The notes: a model not told the origin generated them from the letters alone. A DNA stretch of 64,000 nt from Pseudomonas oryzihabitans NBRC 102199 (GCF_000730625.1 NZ_BBIT01000002.1:186001-250000), one strand, 5' to 3'; counted from the stretch's first letter, positions 12,551 to 22,172 are shown. Translations and numbers: made by a program.

Positions 12551-14376
12551 CCGACGAAACCGCCGGTCTGGTGGCGCCATAGGCGTGCATAGAGACCGTT
12601 GTAGGCGATCAGCTCGTCGTGGGAACCCATCTCGACGATCTGGCCGCGCTCCATGACCACCAGGCGGTCCATGCGCGAGATGGTCGACAGCCGGTGGGCG
12701 ATGGCGATCACCGTCTTGCCTTCCATCAGGGTCTCCAGACTCTCCTGAATGGCCGCTTCCACCTCGGAATCGAGGGCGGAGGTGGCTTCGTCGAGCAGCA
12801 GGATCGGTGCGTCCTTGAGCAGGGTGCGGGCGATGGCGATGCGCTGACGCTGGCCGCCGGAGAGCTTGACGCCGCGCTCACCCACCTGGGCGTCCAGGCC
12901 GGTACGGCCATGGGCATCGGTGATGCGGGCGATGAAGTCGTCGGCCTTGGCCTTGCGCAGGGCCGCGTGCAGCTCCTCGTCGGTGGCCTCAGGGCGGCCG
13001 TAGAGCAGGTTCTCGCGAATCGAACGGTGCAGCAGCGAGGTGTCCTGGGTGACCACGCCGATCTGGCATCTCAGGCTTTCCTGGGTGACGTGGGCGATGT
13101 CCTGGCCATCGACCAGGATGCGACCGCCTTCCAGGTCATAGAGGCGCAGCAGGACGTTGATCAGGGTGGACTTGCCGGCGCCCGAGGGGCCGACCAGGCC
13201 GATCTTCTCGCCCGGGGCCACGTCGAGGGTCAGGCCTTCGATGATGCCGGCGCCCTTGCCGTAGTGGAAATGGATGTCCTCGAACAGCACGGCGCCACGG
13301 CTCACCTGCAAGGGCTTGGCGTCCGGGGCATCGCCGACCTGGCGCGGTTTGGCGATGGTGCTCATGCCGTCCTGCACCATGCCGATGTTCTCGAAGATGC
13401 CGTTGACCACCCACATGATCCAGCCGGACATGCTGTTGATACGGATCACCAGGCCGGTGGCCAGGGCGATGGCGCCCACGCTGATGACGCCCTGGTGCCA
13501 GAGCCAGAGGGCGAGGCCGGTGGTGCCGGCGATGAGGAAGCCACTGAGGATGGCGATGGTCACGCCCATGGCGGTGATCAGGCGCGCGGCGCTCTCGGCC
13601 TTTTCGGTCTGCTCTTCCATGGCCTGGCGGGCGTATTGCTCCTCCTGGGCGGAGTGGGAGAACAGCTTGAGGGTGGAGATGTTGGTGTAGCCGTCGACGA
13701 TGCGTCCGGAGAGCTGCGAGCGGGCTTCGGAGGCGATGGCCGAGCGCTCCTTGGTCTGGGGCACGAAATACCAGAGGGCGATGACGTAGCCGATGATCCA
13801 GAGGACCAGGGGCACCATCAGCCAGACGTCGGCCTGGGCGAACAGGATCAGCGAGGTGACGGCAAAGATCAGCACGTGCCAGATGGCGTCCACCGCCTGC
13901 ACCGCCGAATCGCGCAGGGAGACACCGGTCTGCATGATGCGGTTGGAGATGCGCCCGGCGAAGTCGCTGTGGAAGAAACCCAGGCTCTGCTTGAGCACAT
14001 AGCGATGGTTCTGCCAGCGGATCAGGGTGGTGAGGCTGGGGGTGATGGTCTGGTGCACCAGCAGGTCATGCAGGCTGATGAACAGCGGCCGGATGACCAG
14101 GGTAACCACCGCCATCCAGATCAGGGTGCCGCCGTGCTCCTGGAAGAACACCGTGCTGTTGGGCGCGCTGCCGGCCAGGTCGACGATCTGGCCGATGAAG
14201 TTGAACAGGGCGACCTCGATCAGGGCGCCGATCAGACCGACCGCCAACAGCAGGGCGAAGGCCGGCCAGGCTTGCTTGAGGAAGTGCAGATAGAAGGCGC
14301 CAACGCCAGTGGGCGGCATTTCATCGGGGGCTTCCCGAAATGCATCGATGAGGCGTTCGAAGCGGCGAAAGATCAT
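12505..14376 (-). CDS. ABC transporter with fused permease and ATPase (MsbA-like exporter)
   Basis: This 623-residue half-transporter has six hydrophobic segments over about residues 30-320, followed by a nucleotide-binding domain. The Walker A is GPSGAGKSTLINVLL, the signature is LSGGQRQRIAIART, the Walker B is ILLLDEATSALD, and the H-loop is IAHRLST. The domain order is that of MsbA/LmrA-type exporters that work as homodimers. Substrate is unknown. The ATG chosen has AAGGA six bases upstream. It lies next to ppiA and a LysR gene, an arrangement I recall from P. aeruginosa PA3225-PA3228. Confidence 0.92.
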   Translation of the reverse strand: MIFRRFERLIDAFREAPDEMPPTGVGAFYLHFLKQAWPAFALLLAVGLIGALIEVALFNFIGQIVDLAGSAPNSTVFFQEHGGTLIWMAVVTLVIRPLFISLHDLLVHQTITPSLTTLIRWQNHRYVLKQSLGFFHSDFAGRISNRIMQTGVSLRDSAVQAVDAIWHVLIFAVTSLILFAQADVWLMVPLVLWIIGYVIALWYFVPQTKERSAIASEARSQLSGRIVDGYTNISTLKLFSHSAQEEQYARQAMEEQTEKAESAARLITAMGVTIAILSGFLIAGTTGLALWLWHQGVISVGAIALATGLVIRINSMSGWIMWVVNGIFENIGMVQDGMSTIAKPRQVGDAPDAKPLQVSRGAVLFEDIHFHYGKGAGIIEGLTLDVAPGEKIGLVGPSGAGKSTLINVLLRLYDLEGGRILVDGQDIAHVTQESLRCQIGVVTQDTSLLHRSIRENLLYGRPEATDEELHAALRKAKADDFIARITDAHGRTGLDAQVGERGVKLSGGQRQRIAIARTLLKDAPILLLDEATSALDSEVEAAIQESLETLMEGKTVIAIAHRLSTISRMDRLVVMERGQIVEMGSHDELIAYNGLYARLWRHQTGGFVGHGVPGRQRVRSSSN

Positions 14377-14471
14377 GCGGGGTCCTTGTGAGGAGGAGAC
14401 GGCGTCTCGCACTGGGGCCTCGCCTGGTTGACCGGACGACCGCCAGCGGATCGTCCGGCAGGACGGGTCGG

Positions 14472-15023
14472 CTACAGCCGTTTGGCAGCGAGAATCATGA
14501 CCGGTTCACGGGGAATGTCGCGCAGCATGCCCTGGCGGGTGGTCTGCACCCCGGCGATCTGGTCGACGACTTCCATGCCGCGCACGACCTTGCCGAACAC
14601 CGCATAGCCGAAGTCGCGCGAGCCGTGGTCGAGGAAGGCATTGTTCTCGACGTTGATGAAGAATTGACTGGTAGCGGAATTGACGTCCGAGGTCCGCGCC
14701 ATGGCCAGGGTGCCACGCAGATTCTTCAGGCCGTTGTCGGCTTCGTTCTTGATCGGCGCCTTGGTGCGCTTTTCCTGCATGTCGCGGGTGTAGCCGCCAC
14801 CCTGGATCATGAAGCCGGGAATGACCCGGTGGAACAGGGTGCCCTTGTAGAAGCCGCTGTCGACGTAGCCGAGGAAGTTCTCGGTGCTGACCGGTGCCTT
14901 GGCCGCGTCCAGCTCGACCTCGATGTCACCCTTGTTGGTGCTGATGAGCACGTGCGGATTGTCCGCGGCCCAGGTGGAGGAGGCGACAAACAGCGCGCAG
15001 GCGGCAAGCAGGGCTTTGAACAT
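14472..15023 (-). CDS. ppiA: Periplasmic peptidyl-prolyl cis-trans isomerase A (cyclophilin)
   Basis: The 183-residue cyclophilin catalyses prolyl isomerisation during folding of exported proteins. A signal peptide ([19 protein letters not shown]) precedes the mature domain. Active-site stretches are [16 protein letters not shown] (catalytic Arg), TSQFFIN, and the [10 protein letters not shown] core. The start was chosen to begin the signal peptide; an in-frame ATG 63 bases upstream would spoil it. It precedes the ABC transporter gene by about 95 bases. Confidence 0.94.
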   Translation of the reverse strand: MFKALLAACALFVASSTWAADNPHVLISTNKGDIEVELDAAKAPVSTENFLGYVDSGFYKGTLFHRVIPGFMIQGGGYTRDMQEKRTKAPIKNEADNGLKNLRGTLAMARTSDVNSATSQFFINVENNAFLDHGSRDFGYAVFGKVVRGMEVVDQIAGVQTTRQGMLRDIPREPVMILAAKRL

Positions 15024-15088
15024 GATGGATCCTTGAGTGGCGGAGACGACTGGCGAACGATAGCAACCCGGCCGGCACCCCGCCACGG

Positions 15089-15979
15089 TCAGCGTGGCAG
15101 GGCATGCTTGCGCAGCAGGTTCATGAGGATCTGCGAGGCCGGGCCCAGCTCGTGCTGGCGGGTCTTGTAGAGCTGGAAGGGATGGAAGCGCTGGGCGCCC
15201 TGTTCCAGGGGCAGCGGCTTGAGCAGACCGGCCTCGAGATCGGTCTGGATGGCGTCCCGGGGCAGCCAGGCGAAGCCCAGGCCGTCACGCAAGAAGGTCG
15301 CCGCGGTGCTGATGCTGCCCACCGTCCAGCGCTGCTCGGCGGCCAGCCAGCCGGCATCCCGTGGCTGGGCGCGGCCGCTGTCGCGGATCACGATCTGCAG
15401 CTGTTCTTCCAGATCGGCGGTCACCAGGGTGCGCTGCAGCTGGTGCAGCGGATGCTCGGGATGGGCGACGGCGACGAATTCCACGGTGCCGAGGGAGGCC
15501 CCCAGGTGCGCGGCGATGACCAGCCCGGTGATCGCCAGGTCCGCCGAGCCGTCGAGCAGGGCCTCTTCCACGCCGGACAGCACCTCTTCGCGCAGCCGTA
15601 CCCGGCAGCCACGACTTTGCGGCATGAATTCGCGCAGGCACAGCAGCAGGGGACGGGTGGGGTAGGCGGCGTCCACCACCAGCCGCACCTCGGACTCCCA
15701 GCCCTGTTCCATGTGGTAGGCCAGTTCCTCCAGCTGGCTGGCCTGCTGCACCAGGCGGCGCGAGCGGCGCAGGAGCACGGCGCCGGCATCGGTCAGCACG
15801 GCGCGGCGTCCCTCTAGGCGCAACAGCGGCACGCCGAGCTGCTCCTGCATGCGCGCGACGGTATAGCTGACCGACGACTGGGAGCGATGCAGCACCTCGG
15901 CGGCCTGGGCGTAGCCGCCGTGATCCACCACCGCCTGCAGGGTCCGCCACTGATCGAGGGAAACGCGAGGAGTCTTCAT
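15089..15979 (-). CDS. LysR-family transcriptional regulator
   Basis: The 296-residue LTTR has the winged HTH at the N-terminus ([20 protein letters not shown], then [18 protein letters not shown]). This is followed by the linker helix and an effector-binding domain with LLCLREFMP and [12 protein letters not shown]. Starting at MKTPRVSL is consistent with LTTR lengths. Its target is not evident. It is divergent from the DUF3060 gene across a gap of about 170 bases that probably holds its operator. Confidence 0.9.
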   Translation of the reverse strand: MKTPRVSLDQWRTLQAVVDHGGYAQAAEVLHRSQSSVSYTVARMQEQLGVPLLRLEGRRAVLTDAGAVLLRRSRRLVQQASQLEELAYHMEQGWESEVRLVVDAAYPTRPLLLCLREFMPQSRGCRVRLREEVLSGVEEALLDGSADLAITGLVIAAHLGASLGTVEFVAVAHPEHPLHQLQRTLVTADLEEQLQIVIRDSGRAQPRDAGWLAAEQRWTVGSISTAATFLRDGLGFAWLPRDAIQTDLEAGLLKPLPLEQGAQRFHPFQLYKTRQHELGPASQILMNLLRKHALPR

Positions 15980-16151
15980 CAAGCGCTCTGGGCTCACGAA
16001 AGGGCGCATGTTAGTGCCTAGCCTGGCAATGGCAAAACGCGGCGTCCATCACGGCATGAAAAAATGTCGGCTGGCGGGTCAAATGTCCCGCCGGCGCCAG
16101 CCTCCAAGCCTGCCGATGAGTTTCCCACTCTAGGCAAGACAAGGAGTCTCC

Positions 16152-16742
16152 ATGTCGTCATTCAAGGCGTTGCTGGGTTGCTGTCTGGTCATCGCGCCGC
16201 TGCTGGTCCAGGCCGAGGAATCTCGCGCGGCGGCCGCCGATCCCATCGATATCGAAGGCATGAACATCAGCCGGACCCTCGACTGCGAGGGGCGCGACGT
16301 GTCCCTGTCCGGCGAGGGCAATACCCTGACCCTGAAAGGCCAGTGCGGTGAGGTGTCGGTCTATGGCAGCCATCATCGCCTGGTGCTCGACAGCGCCCGG
16401 GCGCTGACCATCCATGGCCTGGGCAGCGTGACCACGGTCAGGGGCGCCGTGGCCAGCCTGAGCATCGGCGGCGGCTATCAGCAGGTGCAGGCCAATGTGC
16501 GCGGCAGCGATGGCCTGGCCAAGGTCGATGCCTACGGCTACGGCGCCAAGGCGCGCCTGACCCTGCTCAGCCAGGCCGACATCGCCGTGGGTGGTTCCAG
16601 TCAGCAGGTCTACTGGTCCCGCGCGGCCGGGGTGGCCGAGCCCAAGACGCTGGTCTCGGGTGCCGACAACGTACTGCAGGCCAACCAGTCGGTGGCGGGC
16701 CTCACCGGCGGCGAACCCTCGGGCCTGAACGCCACCCGCTAG
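16152..16742 (+). CDS. Exported DUF3060 protein
   Basis: The 196-residue protein has a signal peptide (MSSFKALLGCCLVIAPLLVQA) and a repetitive beta-rich body, with strands such as LSGEGNTLTLKGQCGEVSVYG and HRLVLDSARALTIHG. This repeat is the DUF3060 pattern and looks like a short parallel beta-helix. An AAGGAG five bases before the ATG fixes the start. It probably lies in the periplasm or on the cell surface. Function unknown. Confidence 0.8.
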   Translation: MSSFKALLGCCLVIAPLLVQAEESRAAAADPIDIEGMNISRTLDCEGRDVSLSGEGNTLTLKGQCGEVSVYGSHHRLVLDSARALTIHGLGSVTTVRGAVASLSIGGGYQQVQANVRGSDGLAKVDAYGYGAKARLTLLSQADIAVGGSSQQVYWSRAAGVAEPKTLVSGADNVLQANQSVAGLTGGEPSGLNATR

Positions 16743-16816
16743 GCCGTGAAGGGCCGGGGGTTTCCCTCGGGCGGCGGGCACGTTAAGGTCGCGCACCTTT
16801 TTCGTGCGTCGCCGTC

Positions 16817-17668
16817 ATGCCTTATCTCCTGCTCGTCACCCTCATCTGGGCGTTTTCCTTCAGCCTGATCGGCGAATACCTCGCCGGTCGGGTCGACAGC
16901 GACTTCGCCGTGCTGGTCCGCGTGGCCATCGCCTTCGTGCTGTTCCTGCCTTTCACCCGCTGGCGCGGGGTGCCGGGACGCTTCGCCCTGGGGCTGATGG
17001 CGGCTGGCGCGCTGCAATTCGGCATCACCTATCTATGCCTGTATCGCAGCTTCGCGGTGCTGACGGTACCCGAGGTGCTGCTGTTCACCGTGCTCACGCC
17101 CATCTACGTGACCCTGCTGGACGACGCCTGGCAGCGGCACTTGCGAATCTGGTCGCTGCTCGCCGCCGTGGTGGCGGTGGGCGGCGCGGCCTTGATCCGC
17201 TTCCAGCCGCTGACCGGTGACTACCTGCTGGGTTTTCTCCTGCTGCAGGTGGCCAACCTGACCTTTGCCGCCGGCCAGGTGCTGTGCAAGCACCTGGGGC
17301 ATGCCTATGCCGGGCAGGGCGCCCTGCATCGCCATTTCGGGCTGTTCTTTCTCGGCGCCCTGCTGGTGGCGGCGCTGTCCTTTCTGCTGTTCGGCAATCC
17401 GGCGCGGTTGCCCGGCACCCTGTTGCAGTGGGGCGTACTGGTGTGGATGGGCGTCTTCGCCACGGCGCTCGGCCTCTACTGGTGGACCCTGGGCTCGCTG
17501 CGGGTCAACGGCGGCACCCTGGCGATCATGAACGAAGCCCATGTGCCGGCGGGCCTGCTGGTCAGCCTGCTGATCTGGCAGCACCCGGCCGATCTGCCTA
17601 GGCTGTTGCTGGGCGGTGGGATCATCCTGCTGTCGCTATTCATCAATCGTCTGGGGCGTCAGTCATGA
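16817..17668 (+). CDS. EamA/DMT carboxylate/amino acid/amine transporter
   Basis: The 283-residue integral protein has about ten hydrophobic helices in two EamA repeats. It opens with MPYLLLVTLIWAFSFSLIGE and shows the second-repeat segment MGVFATALGLYWWTLGSLRV. This resembles the carboxylate/amino acid/amine exporter subgroup of the drug/metabolite transporter superfamily. No ribosome site is clear. Its stop overlaps the rarD start by four bases, so the two permeases are co-expressed. Substrate unknown. Confidence 0.85.
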   Translation: MPYLLLVTLIWAFSFSLIGEYLAGRVDSDFAVLVRVAIAFVLFLPFTRWRGVPGRFALGLMAAGALQFGITYLCLYRSFAVLTVPEVLLFTVLTPIYVTLLDDAWQRHLRIWSLLAAVVAVGGAALIRFQPLTGDYLLGFLLLQVANLTFAAGQVLCKHLGHAYAGQGALHRHFGLFFLGALLVAALSFLLFGNPARLPGTLLQWGVLVWMGVFATALGLYWWTLGSLRVNGGTLAIMNEAHVPAGLLVSLLIWQHPADLPRLLLGGGIILLSLFINRLGRQS

Positions 17669-18573
17669 ACGTGCTGTCCGGCAAGGGCCTGGGCCTTTCG
17701 GTGCTGTCGTCGGTGCTGTTCGCGCTGATGCCGGTGTACTTCGCCTGGCTGGCGCCGTTGGACGGCCTGCAGGTGGTGGCCCTGCGGGTGGTCTGGTCGC
17801 TGCCCATGGTGCTCCTGCTGGTGCTGCTGCTGCGGGAGGGCAGGGCCCTGTGGGGCACGCTCAAGCGACTGGTGCGCGAGCCCCGGCTATGCCTGGCGAT
17901 CCCGGCGGCGGCGCTGCTGATGGGCATCCAGTGGTGGGTGTTCGTCTGGGCGACCATGAACGGCGAGGCCATGGCCATGTCGCTGGGCTACTTCCTCTTG
18001 CCCCTGGCCATCGTGCTGACAGGCCGGCTGGTCTATGGCGAGCGGCTGCGGCCGCTGCAGCGCCTGGCGGTCGGCTGCGCGCTGCTGGGGGTGGTCAACG
18101 AGGTCTGGGTAACCGGGGCGCTGTCCTGGGTCAGCCTGCTGCCAGTGGTGGGCTATCCGCCGTATTTCGTCCTGCGCCGCTGGATGGCGGTGGACGCCTT
18201 GTCCGGGTTCGTCCTGGAGATGGTCTGCCTGCTGCCCTTCGCGCTGCTCGCCCTGCACTGGTTCTCGCCCGGCGTCATCCTGCAGCAGTCGCCCTGGCTC
18301 TGGGCGCTCCTGCCAGGCCTGGGCCTGCTCAGTGCCATCGCCTTCGCCGCCATGCTGGCGTCGAGTCGCATGCTGCCGCTGAGTCTGTTCGGCATCCTCA
18401 GCTATGTGGAGCCGGCGCTGCTGGTGTTCGTCGCCCTCTATGTGCTCGGCGAGCAGCTGCCGGAGGGCGCGATCTGGACCTATGGCCCCATCTGGCTGGC
18501 AGTGGCCTGGGTCTGTCTCGACAGTGCGCGCCTGCTGCGCAAGCAGCTCAGGCGCGCGCCAGTGGCGCCCTAG
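17665..18573 (+). CDS. rarD: RarD-type EamA/DMT permease
   Basis: The 302-residue protein has about ten hydrophobic helices and RarD hallmarks: GLGLSVLSSVLFALMPVYF at the N-terminus, IQWWVFVWATMNGEAMAMSLGYFLLPL in the middle, and SLFGILSYVEPALLV near the end. The E. coli name comes from chloramphenicol sensitivity. The transported substrate is unknown. It begins inside the stop of the previous permease (ATGA). Its stop shares a CTAG with the convergent allA stop. Confidence 0.9.
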   Translation: MNVLSGKGLGLSVLSSVLFALMPVYFAWLAPLDGLQVVALRVVWSLPMVLLLVLLLREGRALWGTLKRLVREPRLCLAIPAAALLMGIQWWVFVWATMNGEAMAMSLGYFLLPLAIVLTGRLVYGERLRPLQRLAVGCALLGVVNEVWVTGALSWVSLLPVVGYPPYFVLRRWMAVDALSGFVLEMVCLLPFALLALHWFSPGVILQQSPWLWALLPGLGLLSAIAFAAMLASSRMLPLSLFGILSYVEPALLVFVALYVLGEQLPEGAIWTYGPIWLAVAWVCLDSARLLRKQLRRAPVAP

Positions 18574-19070
18574 AGCGCCAGGGTCGGGCACTCCGCGGCC
18601 GCGAAAAAGAACTCGTCGCAGTTGGGCAGACTGCCGGCGCGATCGACGATGAGGAATTCATCCTCGTCGCGCAGGGCCAGCACAGGGTGGTGCCAGACGC
18701 CGGCATGGTAGTTGATGCCCTGGCGGCCATCGGTGCGGAAAACGCGGATGGCGCCGGCATCCGGGACCGTCGCCGGCGGCGCCACCACCACCAGGAAAGG
18801 CTCGCCGCGCAGCGGCACGAAGGCCTGGCTGCCGTGGGGATGGCGTTCGAGCATGGCGATGGTCAGCGGATAGTCCAGCCGCCGGGCGCGAAAGATGCTG
18901 ATGATCGCCGCGCCGTCCGCCGGCCCCGTCTCGACCCGTGCCAGGGCGTGGTATCTCTGGGTCGAGCCGTTGTTGATGGGATACCAGTCCCGGTCCGCCG
19001 TCTCTATGACCTCGCCGAAGGGCGCGAAGCCCTCGGCGGTCAGCGGCTCGATGCGCAGTGGCCGGCTCAT
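18570..19070 (-). CDS. allA: Ureidoglycolate lyase
   Basis: AllA splits ureidoglycolate into glyoxylate and urea, the last step of this purine-degradation branch. The 166-residue cupin-fold protein shows [19 protein letters not shown] at the N-terminus, [10 protein letters not shown] in the middle, and the [15 protein letters not shown] segment with conserved His residues. Its ATG overlaps the alc stop by four bases. It is the last gene of the puuE-uraD-alc-allA operon. Confidence 0.95.
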   Translation of the reverse strand: MSRPLRIEPLTAEGFAPFGEVIETADRDWYPINNGSTQRYHALARVETGPADGAAIISIFRARRLDYPLTIAMLERHPHGSQAFVPLRGEPFLVVVAPPATVPDAGAIRVFRTDGRQGINYHAGVWHHPVLALRDEDEFLIVDRAGSLPNCDEFFFAAAECPTLAL

Positions 19071-20074
19071 GCCTGGCCCCGCGCCACCTTGCCGAACAGT
19101 CGCAGTCGGCTGACGCCGCCGTCCGGGAAGATGTTCAGGCGCACGTGGGTGATGGGGCCGAGGTCGCGCACCTGCTCGCGGAAGCTGTGCTCCTGGTGCA
19201 TCTGCAGCTTTTGCGGCGGCAGCAGCTCCTTCCAGAAGAGACTCTGGGTCTCGATCTGACCGTCGGTGCCGCCGCGCACATAGGCGCCCTGGATCTGGCA
19301 GCTGTCCGGGTAGTTGCCCTTGAAGTGCAAGGTGTCCACCAGGATTTCCTCGACGATGCCGGCGTGGCCCAGGGCGACGATGATCCAGTCGTTGCCGGGG
19401 GTGCGGCGGCGCGCGGTTTCCCAGCCGTCGGCCATGCTGGCGGCGCGGCCCGGATTGAGGATGTTGCTCATGCGGCCATAGTGCTCGTCATTGCAGGCCA
19501 GGGCGCGACCGCCGTTGAGGGCGGCGGCCAGATCCAGCACCTCGTCGTCGGCCTGGGCCGACCAGTCGCGGTGGGGGATGCCATAGACCCGTAGGCGGGC
19601 CACGCCACCGTCGGGATAGATGTTCAGCCGCAGGTGCGTCCAGGGGCGGTCATCGGCGATGGCATGGTAGTGGTGGCTGTTGCCCTGCATCTCGACGGCC
19701 GGCAGCACCTCGGTCCAGGCGGCATCGGCGGCCGGGTCGCCCTCGGCGCAGAAGCAGGCTTCCAGGGAGGCGGAGGGCGGGTAGTTGCCGGTGAACCAGC
19801 GGGTGTCGATGTCGACGCCCTTGATCGAGCCGGGCACGCCCAGGCGGATGACCGCATGGTCGTAGCCTTCGAAGCGCTTGCGCCGCGACTCCCAGCCGTC
19901 CATCCACTTGCCGTTGTCGTCGTAGACGCCTTCCTTCCACTCCGGCTCGTGGGGCTGGAGCATGCGGTCGGCGGCGGCGAACCAGTCGTCGGTGACGCTG
20001 ATGACACGGGTGCCGAGGCGGGCATCGGCAAGGTTGAGGTACTTCTCGAAGGGCGCAGCGTAGGTGCGTTTCAT
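19067..20074 (-). CDS. alc: Allantoicase
   Basis: Allantoicase hydrolyses allantoate to ureidoglycolate and urea. The 335-residue protein shows the two tandem jelly-roll halves of the family: [20 protein letters not shown] and [23 protein letters not shown] in the first. The second has [10 protein letters not shown]-like and [18 protein letters not shown] followed by FKGNYPDS. Length is normal. It lies between uraD (25-base gap) and allA (4-base overlap). Confidence 0.95.
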   Translation of the reverse strand: MKRTYAAPFEKYLNLADARLGTRVISVTDDWFAAADRMLQPHEPEWKEGVYDDNGKWMDGWESRRKRFEGYDHAVIRLGVPGSIKGVDIDTRWFTGNYPPSASLEACFCAEGDPAADAAWTEVLPAVEMQGNSHHYHAIADDRPWTHLRLNIYPDGGVARLRVYGIPHRDWSAQADDEVLDLAAALNGGRALACNDEHYGRMSNILNPGRAASMADGWETARRRTPGNDWIIVALGHAGIVEEILVDTLHFKGNYPDSCQIQGAYVRGGTDGQIETQSLFWKELLPPQKLQMHQEHSFREQVRDLGPITHVRLNIFPDGGVSRLRLFGKVARGQA

Positions 20075-20098
20075 GGGGTGCTCTTGTCGGGGGAGGGG

Positions 20099-20611
20099 TC
20101 AGAGGGTCTGCAGGCGGAAGAGGGCGATGCGGTCGATCTCGGCCAGGGCGCGCTGGAATTCCTGCTCCGGACTGTTGGGCAGGCGTTCCTCGAAGGCGGC
20201 CAGGATCAGGTGCCGGTTGCTGCCCTTCACCGCCATGATGAAGGGGAAGCCGAATTTGGCGCGGTAGGCCTCGTTGTGGCGGGTGAAGCGTTCGAGTTCG
20301 TCCGGGGTGCATTGATCGAGGCCGGCACCGGCCTGTTCGCCACTGCTGGCGGCGGTCAGTTCTCCCGCCAGGGCGGCGCGTCCGGCGAGATCCGGGTGCG
20401 CCTGGATCAGCGCCAGCTGTTCGGCCTGGCTGGCGCGGGCGACCTGGGCGGCGAGGCGCTGGTGCAGGGCTTCGACGCTGTCCGGCAACGGCTGGCCCTC
20501 GTCGAAGGCGCGCTCGGCGACCCAGGCGGAATGCTCGTAGATGCCGCCAAAGGTCGCGACGAAGGCAGCGCGCTCCAGCTGGCTGGGGGTGACGGTCTGG
20601 AAGGTGCTCAT
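20099..20611 (-). CDS. uraD: 2-oxo-4-hydroxy-4-carboxy-5-ureidoimidazoline (OHCU) decarboxylase
   Basis: UraD decarboxylates OHCU to S-allantoin, after urate oxidase and HiuH. The 170-residue helical protein contains the catalytic-histidine motif LIQAHPDLAGRAA and the conserved FGFPFIMAVKG segment. Its start overlaps the puuE stop by four bases (ATGA), so it is translationally coupled to puuE. Confidence 0.95.
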   Translation of the reverse strand: MSTFQTVTPSQLERAAFVATFGGIYEHSAWVAERAFDEGQPLPDSVEALHQRLAAQVARASQAEQLALIQAHPDLAGRAALAGELTAASSGEQAGAGLDQCTPDELERFTRHNEAYRAKFGFPFIMAVKGSNRHLILAAFEERLPNSPEQEFQRALAEIDRIALFRLQTL

Positions 20612-21516
20612 GCCGGCGGATGCTCCCGGTGCCAGTGACGGGCGATGTCCACCCGACGGGCGAACCAGACGCGCTCATGGCTCTGCGCGTATTCGAGGAA
20701 GCGCTTGAGGCCCACCAGGCGACCGGGGCGACCGATCAGCCGGCAATGCAGACCGATGGAAAGCATCTTGGGCGCGGTGGCGCCTTCTTCGTAGAGGGTG
20801 TCGAAGGCGTCCTTGAGGTACTGGAAGAACTGCTCGGCGGTGTGGAAACCCTGGACCTGGGTGAATCTCATGTCGTTGGTGTCCAGGGTGTAGGGGATCA
20901 CCAGGTGCGGCTTGCCGGTGGGCGTATCGGGTTCCCAATAGGGCAGGTCGTCGTCGTAGGTGTCGCTGTCGTAGAGGAAGCCGCCTTCCTCCATCACCAG
21001 GCGCCGGGTATTGGGACCGGTCCGGCCGGTGTACCAGCCCAGCGGTCGTTCGCCGGTCAGTTCGGTGAGGATCTCGATGGCGCGCTGCAGATGGGCGCGC
21101 TCCTCGGCTTCGTCCATGTACTGGTAGTCGATCCAGCGATAGCCGTGGCTGCAGATCTCGTGGCCGGCCTGGACCATGGCGCGGATGACCTCGGGGTGGC
21201 GCTCGGCGGCCATGGCCACGGCAAAGATGGTCAGGGGCACCTGGTGCCTGGCGAACAGTTCCAGGATGCGCCAGACGCCGGCGCGACTGCCGTATTCGTA
21301 GAGCGACTCCATGGACATGTTGCGGACGCCCGGCAACGGCTGGGCGGCGACCATCTCGGAAAGAAAGGCCTCGGACTCCTTGTCGCCGTGGAGGATGTTG
21401 CGCTCGCCACCCTCTTCGTAATTGAGCACGAAGGACAGGGCGATGCGGGCGTCACCCGGCCAGCGGGGGTGGGGCGGCTGGGCGCCATAGCCGATGAGAT
21501 CACGGGGATAGGTCAT
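20608..21516 (-). CDS. puuE: Allantoinase PuuE (polysaccharide-deacetylase fold)
   Basis: PuuE hydrolyses allantoin to allantoate. It is a metal-independent allantoinase of the chitin-deacetylase fold, found in Pseudomonas in place of the amidohydrolase AllB. The 302-residue protein shows YPRDLIGYGAQPPHP at the N-terminus, then MSMESLYEYGSRAGVWRIL, GHEICSHGYRWIDYQYM and LVMEEGGFLYDSDTYDDDLP. I chose MTYPRDL over an ATG 69 bases upstream. The first gene of the operon, it is divergent from hiuH behind two palindromic sites. Confidence 0.95.
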   Translation of the reverse strand: MTYPRDLIGYGAQPPHPRWPGDARIALSFVLNYEEGGERNILHGDKESEAFLSEMVAAQPLPGVRNMSMESLYEYGSRAGVWRILELFARHQVPLTIFAVAMAAERHPEVIRAMVQAGHEICSHGYRWIDYQYMDEAEERAHLQRAIEILTELTGERPLGWYTGRTGPNTRRLVMEEGGFLYDSDTYDDDLPYWEPDTPTGKPHLVIPYTLDTNDMRFTQVQGFHTAEQFFQYLKDAFDTLYEEGATAPKMLSIGLHCRLIGRPGRLVGLKRFLEYAQSHERVWFARRVDIARHWHREHPPA

Positions 21517-21545
21517 GGAAGGGGCATCCTGGCAGTCGAGATGTT

Positions 21546-21555
21546 TTGTATACAA
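21546..21555. promoter_or_regulatory. Operator-like palindrome TTGTATACAA (puuE side)
   Basis: A perfect 10-bp palindrome lies 30 bases upstream of the puuE start. The core TGTATACA is repeated on the hiuH side. The TnGTAnAC type is typical of GntR-family repressors that control purine degradation, but the regulator is not in this window. Confidence 0.55.
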
Positions 21556-21671
21556 TGTTTGGAGACCTTTGCCGAGTCCCAGCAAGAATCCTGCCTAACT
21601 GGTCTGACCGGTCTGAAGACTTTCGGCCGGCTGGAACGCGCCCGGGCCGCAGACAGTGCCTCTGGCAGGGC

Positions 21672-21679
21672 TGTATACA
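21672..21679. promoter_or_regulatory. Second TGTATACA palindrome (hiuH side)
   Basis: The same 8-bp core as the puuE-side site, here in CTGTATACAA, lies about 54 bases upstream of the hiuH start and 117 bases from its twin. The spacing would allow coordinated control, or looping, of the two divergent transcripts. Confidence 0.5.
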
Positions 21680-21732
21680 ATCGCTGGCTGAAAAACTGTT
21701 AGGCTGGCTCATCACCCTGTAGGAGCGCTCCC

Positions 21733-22104
21733 ATGTCCGTTTCTTCCCCTGGCGGTTACTTGACGACCCATGTGCTGGACACCGCCGGTGGCTGTCCGGG
21801 CGCGGATATCGTCTTTCGCCTGTACCGTCTGGAGGGGGCCGCGCGGCAGGCCCTGGGTGAAGGGCGGACCAACGCCGATGGCCGCAGCGATACGCCGCTT
21901 TTGCAGGGCGACGCCTTCACGGCAGGGGTCTATGAGCTGGAGTTCGAGGTGGGCGCCTACTACCGGCGCCGCCAGGTGGCGCTGGATGAGCCGGCCTTTC
22001 TCGATACCGTGGTCCTGCGCTTCGGCCTCGCCGACGAGGGCGCGCACTACCATGTACCGCTGCTGGTCTCTCCCTACAGCTACTCGACCTACCGCGGCAG
22101 CTAG
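21733..22104 (+). CDS. hiuH: 5-hydroxyisourate hydrolase (transthyretin-like)
   Basis: HiuH hydrolyses 5-hydroxyisourate to OHCU. The 123-residue protein has the family signature LTTHVLDTAGG near the N-terminus, GRTNADGRSDTPLL in the middle, HYHVPLLVSPYSYSTY, and the diagnostic C-terminal YRGS. An AGGAG seven bases before the ATG sets the start. It is transcribed divergently from puuE. No signal peptide is seen, so it is cytoplasmic. Confidence 0.96.
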   Translation: MSVSSPGGYLTTHVLDTAGGCPGADIVFRLYRLEGAARQALGEGRTNADGRSDTPLLQGDAFTAGVYELEFEVGAYYRRRQVALDEPAFLDTVVLRFGLADEGAHYHVPLLVSPYSYSTYRGS

Positions 22105-22172
22105 CGGCAACTGCTCCGCGGCGGTGCGCTTCCGCCCGAATCGGCACCAGGGTAGGGCGTAGGTCCGCGGAG

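Noticed and set aside
22105-22172. Long-range stem CCGCGGAGC / GCTCCGCGG after hiuH
   Set aside because: Loop of about 45 bases and no T-run. Too weak to call a terminator.
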